Of a stretch of DNA of 64,000 bases, positions 56,501-64,000 are shown piece after piece. Source of the stretch: Gyrodactylus bullatarudis (taxonomy: Eukaryota; Platyhelminthes; Monogenea; Gyrodactylidea; Gyrodactylidae); contig SSNU01000096.1 in NCBI GenBank assembly GCA_012064415.1, positions 233,953 through 297,952 on the forward strand. The letters are read 5' to 3'. The position numbers and the translations under genes are program-made. The notes under the pieces were generated by a model, which was not told the origin of the DNA, ran no database searches, and worked only from the letters and a program-made list of their open reading frames with translations. Numbering within the stretch: the stretch's first letter is position 1; every line of letters begins with the position of its first letter.

Positions 56501-59500
56501 CATCATGCGGAGCTAGATATATAGGTCGAACGCAGAGAAGGTTAGCGATTAGGATTGATGAACATTTAAACAAAATAGTTCGTCAATTGAAAAACACATT
56601 GATAGATGCAGGTGTGAGGCAAAAGAAAGCAATTTCAGAATTATATTTAAAAATTCAAGCGATCAACTGTCGGACCTCAAAATCAGAGAGAAATTTTACA
56701 TTATGAAGGAAGATCCAAATCTGTGTATTCAAAAGAACTACACGCACAATTTAGAACTACCGTGGCTTAATTGATTTTTAATTTTTCTTTTCTACCTGAA
56801 TACTAGAAAAGTTTTTTGGTTTTTCATCAATTGGAATTACTCAAGAGAAGATTTACAATTACATTCATAGACATTTCATTGCAATAAATTTTTATTAAAT
56901 ATTGAACCAGGAATTGAGACTGACGAGACCTGGCAAAATGTACATATCTCTATAAAATATAAAAATTAATTGTCTCAAGCTAATTCTAGACTCGGAATCT
57001 GGGACTTTATTTCGTTTTTGACAATACATAATCCAAGACCAGGATAGATATAGATTATAGATAGAAGGGGTAAAGATAGCCCTTACTTGTTTACCGCACA
57101 CTGGCTGGTTGATGGTCTCAATGAGATATTTGAGATGTTCTGAATCGTCAAAATTAATCTTTTCATTAGCGACAAGAGTTTTCTTCTCAAGGATCCATTT
57201 GTCTAGGTTCTCGACCAAATCTTGAAAAGAGAACAGGGAGCTATAGTAGGAAATGTTGGGTGACAACTTGAGCAGTTCATCCCTAATAAGCTGCCAGTTT
57301 TTCTTGAGTTTGTTCATTTCCCCAGTATAGTCCTTGAGGAGATTGGCTTTGGCATGGTACGTGTTACACAAATCCTCATATTTTTCACCTTTGGCTTCAA
57401 CTTCAAGCTAGATTAATTTGAAAGAATTAAAAAATGGTTCAAAAATGACTTTGAGAAACTAACAAAAATCTTTTCTTGTCTTTTGAAATGATCTATTTGG
57501 CGACTAATGTCAATGGCAGATAGATTGTCATTCAACTCTATTTTATCAGTAAGATTACATCTAAGATAACCGATTTCTTGTTGGATCCAGGTGTTGAGGT
57601 CGGCCACTTCATCCCGCCAGACTAACTTTATTTTGGCCTCTTCGTATTCCTTGGATAATTGGGATATTTTCTGGAGAAAGAAGAGTCATTCTTGATTTGA
57701 GTATTTAAAATAGAAAAAACTAACACAATCAAAAGTGTCAAGACGGCCTCTGACCCGGTCAATATCCGAGACAATCTCATTCTTTGCAAAGTGGCTTGAT
57801 ACGTCGATTCCACTCGCCAGTTTGACGATCTCATCAACTTTCTTCTTGGCAAGGTTATTCTGTCTTTTGATGTCTGTAAGCTGGTTGATGGAATGGTCCA
57901 CATCAACATAATCATATGGTCCCTGATTCAAAGTCGCAGTGATATTGGCCAGTTTTGCTTCGATCTGATTAAACTGGGCAGAGTTGAGTAGGTCAAAGTC
58001 ACGTTGGAGAACGACCAGGGAAGAGATCTGATCGAGGAGCATTTTGGATTTATCAATCGAATCAGTGGTAGTTCTCAGCTGATTGACCATCAAGTCGACC
58101 TTTTGTTGGATAGTGGCAGTATCGCTGTTCTCATCTTCGCAGAGCTCTTCACTATTCTGGACTAAAGTCTCCAGTCGGCCCTTCCATAGGGGTATCTCAA
58201 CAGTCTTTATTTCCTCGATACGCTGGCGCCAGTCATCGATGACCTTTGGGTCAATAAGACGCCGGGACTCTCCAGCCTTGTTCGACATGTTGTTCTGGTA
58301 GATTTCTTTAGCTCGTATGCAGTCTAATTCAATGTTCTTGACATTGATCAACGTCTCGTTTGCCCACAAGAGAAGCCTACTGGAATTCTGCTTAAAGCGT
58401 AGATCCTGTTCCTGGTGCTTGAAAATTTCTCGATTTCTCTGGAGGACGTTGGTGAACGTTTTCCAGTTCAATTGCATCTTCTCAAAGCTCAAGAGCAAAT
58501 CATCCTGATCGAGTTTATCCAAGGTGTAGAATTTCTGGCAATAAGTTTTGTATTTCTGCTGTAGGGATACTGACAAGGCTTCACGTCTCAAATGGTCTTT
58601 TGTCTTATTCTCAAGGGCAGATTCATCCTTTGGCGATGATCGCAGGTTGTCTGCATTCATTTCACTAATCTGATCTTCAAGTTGACAGTTCAAATTGATA
58701 AAATTTTGTAGGAGCCTGAAAAGTATTTTCATTAATTGATAAAATAGGGAAAATGACTAAGAATTTGGTTTGGATACGAAATATTTATTACTCATTATAA
58801 TCAGTGTAGAGGGGTTATTAATTAATTATTTTTTAGTCTGTTCCTCTCCTTGATATTCTTGAGCTTATGCAGGATAAATCAAACCTAACGAAGTCTATTT
58901 TTTTGACATCTAATTTGAAGTAATTCTGTATCTCAAAAGTATATTATATACTTACTCCCTTTTGAATAAAGTTTCGGAAACATTTTTAGACGTCAGGTTG
59001 AGTGTCTTTTTAAGGGCTGTCTTGTTTGAATCGACCGAGTCAAGGTGAGATATCAACTCTTCCAACTTGACAAGAATAAATGAACGAATGAATATCAGAA
59101 ATGAAATGTCATAAGAAGGAAGCATACCTTTTCTTCGAGAATGCAAGTGAAAGCAGCCGATTGGTTTTTGGCCATTTCGGTACTGTTTTTTGACATTGAA
59201 TTTGTAATCCTAGCAATGGCTTCCTTGAGAGTAGTACGAAGATTTTCATTTTCCTTAACCAGGTTCCGTGCATTGATCTCGGACTGGTCCCATTCGGATG
59301 GGTCAAACTCTAGGATCTTCATGTGCATATCGTTCTGAATTTTTTCAATTTTTGTCATGACCTTGGTGAATTTAGCTTCTTGTTCCTCGGTCTTGTCGAT
59401 GAGATTGTTGGTCTCTGATAATAAACCCAACTGACTTCTATATAAAACAAACAAAGAAGAAAACGACATTAGATAAAAAATCAAGTGCACTGGTAACCAA

Positions 59501-62500
59501 GTATAAGTAAAGTATATGAACTCACATGCTATTATCCAAGTAAGAGAGAGTCTGACTAAAGATTTGACTGAGAAGTTGATTGTGCTCAGATAAACTCTTG
59601 ATGAGCACCTTACTGACAAGATTATCTCTAGAGTTATCAGTGATACAGTTCTCGGCCTGCTTCATAGCTGAATCAATATCAGTTTTTAGACTTTCTAAGT
59701 CATTTTTCACAGCATTCAAGCGTCCTTCAATTCGCTTCGGCTCGATATTGACAGACTTTTCAGCTCGATTAAGTAGAGCATACATAGCAAGTTGCTTCTC
59801 AGTTATATGAGAGTGTAAATCGATAAGAGTCTGTCTAACTTCGATAACCCGACGAATTGCATTCAAATGAGCTAGATAAGAATTTAGATTGTCCTGGAGA
59901 TTCTTCCATTCCTTGGCTATTTCCTCACTAACCATAGAGCCCTTGGTTGATTCAATAATTCTGTTTATTTGAGCTTCTCTCAGATTTGCTTCGATGAGAA
60001 GAGTCTGAAATAAGAAAAAAGAGGTTACAATTTCTAAGTAGGGTCAGAAATTGAATGATGCATAGCCTTTTCGAATATTTATCCGTTAGGAAATTATCAA
60101 TTATATACAGTATTGTAATACCATCTCAAATGAGAATACTTCTATATATATAAATAAAAAACCCGAGTAATTTGAGCACAAACCGATGGATTCCTAAAAA
60201 AACTTTAGATTTAAAATTAGTAAATCGGGAGAAATTTTACCTTGAGTTTCTTCTCATAGAGGGAAAATTCCCCCTGATTGGTAATCTCCAGAGGATTGAA
60301 GGCATCTTCACTAAAAGAGTTCATCCGTAAAAGCTTTTTATTCCTTTCCTTGATCCAGGCTAACTGGTCAGTGCCAACTTGATTATTGCTGATTGCATCT
60401 ACGGAAGATGTTAGCATTGTCGAGTTTTGAGAAATCTTCGACATTTCAAGGCCCATTGTCTGTAGCATTAATTCGATTTCGTTGTTGATATTTTTGGATG
60501 TGTTCTGATTGGAAACAGTCTTGACACGTGAGGTTAACTCGTCAATGTCTTTCTGGAGAGAGTTACAATCCTTGGATAATTTCTAAAGAGAAAAAAGGTT
60601 TTAAAATCCTTTCTGGGCCATCACTGAATTGAATTTGAACTGAGAGATACTTGTTAGGGTAATAATAGTTTTCCAGAAAAACTTTTTAACTAATTTACAC
60701 AAATAAAGAGGTAAAATAAATAAGACATGCTGATTCCGAATATATCTTGATATCTAATTTCCCTGGGATATCATTAGATAGACTCAGACCAATCAGAAAG
60801 GACCTTCTCAATCAGATTTTTACTGAGAGCGAGGAATGTATTTTAGTCTGTAGAGGTAAAATCTATCAAGACAAACCTTATTCTGTGAAAGACGACCTCT
60901 GATTGCCATGTCATTCTCAGGGTTTTGATCCTCGAGGTTGGCCATGTGGACAGGGTGTTGAATCATTCCTTGAATGTGGGCTAATTTCTCTTGACAACCC
61001 AAACATTGCTTCACAACAAAGAGATCTTCCTTGATTTTTTCCGCTTTACTGAGGCAGTTGTCGATTTTCTCGTCAAAGTGGACCCAGTCCATGTTCAGCC
61101 GGGCCAGCATGAGAGTCAACTTTTCCGGGTTGCATGTCATCTTCCGTGAATCTTTCATTAGGGGATTTTTAATGTCGATTTTGCTGAGATGCTAAGAGAG
61201 AAATTATTGATGAAAGCTTAGCTTATCTTATGCAAGTTCAAATTATGGTATTTGGGAAAAAGACAAACTGAGCTTACTAAGGAGACTATTCTGATTTTAC
61301 TTTTAATATTACAAAATAGCAATAAAGGTTGAAGATTAGATCGTTTCAATTTAAAAAAATGTTTGGGGAGCAAATGTTCCATAGAATATACATGAGCCCC
61401 ATGAATTATTGCGTGTACAAATTCATTTGTAGTAAAAATATCGGGGGACTCTTTTGAACTCGGCTTTCTTATGTGTTTGAGGGGGCCTCATCATAGTCAC
61501 AGATTAGTTTTCTCTTTCATTTCATTACAACAATATCATGAAGAAACATCTCTCTCAAGAAGACAGATTGACTATCAAAGACAAACTCAATCAACAAGAA
61601 TAAAATTCATGATATTTTTTATTTTAATGTTTAAAAAATGTCATTTCACAGTACTCAGTAATGCTAGAAACTTATTTTCCAGTGCTTGAGAAAGCTGAGA
61701 GAATTATCTTTAGAATTATGTTAGAAATTCAATAATATTATCTAAGACGTACAAGAGTAAGAGAATAGAGACTGAAAAAACGAAAGTGAAAATCCCTGCT
61801 TCGATTTTATTAGAAGATTGAATATTATTGGTCAATGAAATTGGAGCAGAGTGGTATAAATATAAATCTAGTTTGACGAAAAATATTATCTTCCCCCATG
61901 ATGTGTGTAATTGACTGTAGTTGTAATAAGTATGCCTTACTACTAGACCACCAAAATAATTATTTATAAAGTTTCGGCTGATCTAACTCTATCTTGACTA
62001 CTTATTAGTAAATTTAAATTAACTATACTGTTTTGTGAATTTTCGTAGATACGCACAAAGTTTTATATAAGGAAATTAATTCTTTGTAGCTCTTGGATAA
62101 AAATCCCCCAAAATGTTCGAAATAAATGGCAAATTTGCTCCTCTAGATATTAGTACCTGCTAGTACAGTTTTAGATATTTAGTGAATAACAATGATGAAT
62201 AATAAAACAAACTAGTTGGTTCCTCTTAGATTCTTCCTTGATTTCGTTCAAGCGAAGGATTTTTCGGTAAATCTGATCGAGATATTTCTGTTCAATAGTC
62301 TGTCGAGTACTCAAATCCTGGTTGAAAGCATTCACAGCGACTTCCTTGTCAATGGCCTCTAATTGAGTGTTGATAACGGTCAAGTCATTCGTTTTATCTG
62401 CCAGTGTATCTTCCAATTCATTGATCAACATTTTCGTTTGAATGCGTTCGTCTGCACTGTTGATGCAGGACTCGGCAATTCTTATTCGCTCCTGACATTC

Positions 62501-63459
62501 AGAGGCCAAACTGGAGACCTTGGAACATTGTTCTGTGAGTTCATTATTTGTGACCCTATTTTTGTAAAAGAAAAATCTTGATAACCTCTTCTCTGATTGG
62601 TCAAAATAATGTACTAAACGTTCATTGGTCGTTTAAAAAGTTAAATTTGAGCTCATACCCAATGAAACCAGCATTGGAGATTTGATTCCGAATCTCTTCT
62701 AGACTGTCCAAATCTTTGACCATGGTATATTTTATGTTGGTCAACTGGTTACGTTCTCGATTGACATCTGATAGGGAGCTCTTGAAAAAAAAGGATTATA
62801 TTTTTGATAATAGCTTGAAATAAATAAAGTTATTTTCGATATTTTGAGATCATAGTAAGAAGATGTATGGAGTACATCGTCGTTGAAACTTTTGGAGTGA
62901 CCAAAATGGATGAGAATTCCTATATTGACTCGAGATTATAATGACCATTTTATCAGTGTTAGAATATGCCATTTTTAATTAAACTAAGAACCAGAGTAAG
63001 ATTACCACCAGGATCACATGGGCCAACTATGGATGAATAACTATTTATTCTGTCCAATTTAATAATTGATTTTATTCTGAGACTTGTTTCTACAAAGTAG
63101 GTTAGATATTTTTTCGTATGAAAAAATTTTCTGGGAGTAATAGACAAAAAAGGATGAGTTTCAAATACAACAAAGGAGTAAATAGTTACCAGTTTCGTCT
63201 CGAAATCCAACCTTTTCATAGTATTCTCAAAGGAATTCGAGATGACGTTTAGTGTCTTGAAGAGACCTTGTGCAGCCAGAAGTTGTGAGATGAATTTATT
63301 CTTTTCGTTGACAGTTTTTTCCAACTTTTCCAAACGTTCCTTATTCGAGCAATGTTGGTCTTTCAACGTCTGATGGAAATCTTTCAGCGACTCATCTTGA
63401 AGGACGTCATCAACTTGACATTCTGTATTTTTCAGGCTAAATAAAATTTTAATTAACAC
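47536..63459 (-). CDS. Beta-spectrin, probably beta-heavy type, C-terminal part (many exons, 5' end outside window)
   Basis: Reading right to left, successive exons encode alpha-helical spectrin repeats with the conserved tryptophan pattern (for example L-W-D-D-L, D-L-E-A-W-L, A-K-K-W-L). Then come a short linker (48539-49052), a PH domain split over 48477-48240 and 48202-47954 (Y-Y-W-L-L-L-C-G at the start, W-Y-K-A-I-R-L at the end), and a Ser-rich tail (47894-47536). Better-defined exons include 49902-49558, 50252-49975, about 50577-50311, about 53300-52480, about 54450-53950, about 55140-54550 and about 58715-57725. Summed coding DNA is about 9.7 kb, roughly 25 repeats, with no actin-binding domain reached. 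Conventional beta-spectrin has 17 repeats, so a beta-heavy (karst/SMA-1) type is favoured. It would crosslink actin at the apical membrane with alpha-spectrin. Exon 51894-51487 has no clear donor. A Penelope-like element occupies the intron 55150-57080. Confidence 0.8.
55249..55536. repeat. Perfect 131-bp inverted repeat (Penelope-like terminal sequence)
   Basis: Arms 55249-55379 and 55406-55536 appear identical when one is reverse-complemented, with a 26-bp spacer. Both contain ACCACTGAAGAAGACG and GTCGAAACGTTTGG, the CTGANGA and GAAA boxes of a hammerhead-like fold, but a helix III cannot be closed, so this part is called only hammerhead-like. Perfect arms imply recent origin or gene conversion. 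It lies next to the reverse-transcriptase and endonuclease remains of the element at 55637-56969, in a spectrin intron. A diverged copy of one arm is at about 62870-62945. Confidence 0.85.
55651..55686 (-). ncRNA. Hammerhead ribozyme motif in the left Penelope-like arm
   Basis: The minus strand reads GAGA-CUGACGA-GACCUGGC-GAAA-UUUACAU-A-UCUC. The core boxes are complete. Helix I is GAGA/UCUC. Helix III is a 2-bp AU/AU stem with a UUAC loop, and the cleavage triplet is AUA. Helix II is very short (G-C closing pair plus a possible G-A pair). The layout mirrors the SINE ribozyme at 21670-21714. Activity may be weak because of the short helix II. Confidence 0.6.
56913..56950 (+). ncRNA. Mutated hammerhead motif in the right Penelope-like arm
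   Basis: This is the inverted partner of the motif at 55651-55686. It reads GAGA-CTGACGA-GACCTGGC-AAAA and ends in ATCTC. The first G of the GAAA box is replaced by A, a core residue needed for catalysis, so this copy should be inactive. Confidence 0.6.
62870..62945 (+). repeat. Diverged fragment of the Penelope-like terminal arm
   Basis: The stretch contains ATCGTCGTTGAAAC, TTTGGAGTGACC, then GATGAGAATTC and ATATTGACTC. It matches the right arm at about 55458-55508 in order and spacing with scattered substitutions. It lies in a spectrin intron near the right end of the window. Confidence 0.6.
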
Positions 63460-64000
63460 TGATGGATAAACAATAATTTATTTGTAAGGGAAAATAGTTT
63501 TTGAAGCTAAACTTTTTAAATTAGGGATTTGTAATTTATCATTGGTAATCATTGATTACTTCATTTTCATCATATCAGCAATATATATAATAAAATCAAG
63601 TTCCCACGTCTTTAAGTTAACAGAAATGATTCTTGAAGTTTAATAGTACCTCTTATATTTCTGCATGTGGAATCGGGTTGTTTAACCCTTTCCGAGGGGT
63701 CCGAGTCTATTTAATGAGTTCAAACATTGAATATGAATACATATTCGGAATCAGAATGAATTATAGATGAATAATAAACTTTAATCATCTGAAAACATTT
63801 TAATAGAAAATCTTTTTTCGACACTTTTCACACACTCTCTATCTACTTTCTAGCGACTGCAAAAGTAATTTTAGGATTTTTTTAATAAATAAGGTTCGAC
63901 TTTTTTCGAAAAGATTGATAAAAAAGTTATTTAATGGTGTGTATCTTTTATTTATGGGATCTTTATTTGAAAAAAAAATTTAGGTTTAATATTTTGGCCC
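63460..64000. other. Right edge, probably spectrin intron
   Basis: A+T-rich sequence without a convincing exon on either strand. The spectrin frame at 63459-63185 has not reached an actin-binding domain, so upstream exons must lie beyond the window and this stretch is most simply intronic. Confidence 0.4.

Larger units (their letters stand above)
55637..56969 (+). mobile_element. Penelope-like retroelement, truncated and broken, flanked by inverted arms
   Basis: Between inverted arms (about 55637-55787 and 56813-56969) lie plus-strand remains of a Penelope-like polyprotein. The reverse-transcriptase catalytic box Y-V-D-D-T-F at about 55866 is followed by a stop codon. Then come H-P-N-I-K-F-T and I-S-F-L-D-V-K-L-T-R, standard landmarks after the palm, and a second stop near 56115. 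The GIY-YIG endonuclease (L-I-Y ... C-G-A-R-Y-I-G-R-T) is at about 56480-56600, with a frameshift near its end. The upstream part of the reverse transcriptase is absent, so the copy is dead. Each arm carries a hammerhead-ribozyme motif, as reported for Penelope-like elements. It lies in a spectrin intron with its body antisense to the gene. Confidence 0.85.

Noticed and set aside
1..64000. CRISPR arrays, bacterial operons, riboswitches or phage content
   Set aside because: No regularly spaced repeats or prokaryotic signals. Gene structure is eukaryotic throughout.

Overview
This is A+T-rich nuclear DNA from an animal. Genes are split by canonical spliceosomal introns, there are no operons of bacterial type, and the gene set is metazoan: adhesion GPCR, spectrin, MENTAL/START protein, Mediator, ASH2L and the tubulin cofactor TBCD. 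Many introns are only 22 to 40 nt long, and they sit beside introns of 0.4 to 3.6 kb. The repeats include Penelope-like retroelements and a tRNA-derived SINE carrying a hammerhead ribozyme. Very short introns plus hammerhead SINEs recall parasitic flatworms such as schistosomes and monogeneans. That placement is an inference. Another reduced spiralian is possible, and no gene here was placed by phylogeny.

Layout. 1-10.7 kb: 5' end of a CLIC-like gene (-), EMC3 (+), MED10 (-) and TBCD (+, 13 exons, complete). MED10 and TBCD share a very small divergent promoter. 10.98-20.4 kb: a large adhesion GPCR (-) with a long ectodomain of LamG/pentraxin-like modules, a GPS site and 7TM. A 566-bp hAT-type MITE sits in one of its introns. 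20.4-22.3 kb: no gene, but a SINE with a well-formed hammerhead ribozyme. 22.3-27.5 kb: a Cys-rich type I membrane protein and two short secreted proteins (+). 27.8-30.5 kb: a claudin-like tetraspan protein (-) and a Tra2-type splicing factor (-). 30.7-34 kb: UQCC2-like and METTL25-like genes (+), arranged like a polycistronic pair, and a HERPUD-like ER protein (-) whose stop codon overlaps that of METTL25. 34-39.7 kb: ASH2L (+) with a 3.6-kb intron full of retroelement debris. 40.5-44.2 kb: STARD3 (-). 44.3-47 kb: an unrecognised 521-residue protein and two small Cys-containing secreted proteins (+). 47.5 kb to the right edge: the C-terminal part of a very long beta-spectrin, probably beta-heavy (-). 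One of its introns carries a Penelope-like element with inverted arms and hammerhead motifs.

The genes are mostly housekeeping and do not form one pathway. Themes are ER membrane biology (EMC3, HERPUD), transcription and chromatin (MED10, ASH2L), splicing (Tra2), cytoskeleton (TBCD, spectrin) and mitochondria (UQCC2). The most unusual content is the self-cleaving-ribozyme retroelements, the extremely short introns, and a METTL25 reading frame with no start codon of its own, which would fit a start codon delivered by spliced-leader trans-splicing. For nine multi-exon genes the exon lengths sum to an exact open frame with the boundaries given. The METTL25 frame is also exact but lacks an ATG. 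The GPCR is consistent in phase across 15 exons but lacks its 5' end. Spectrin exon ends are only partly resolved.
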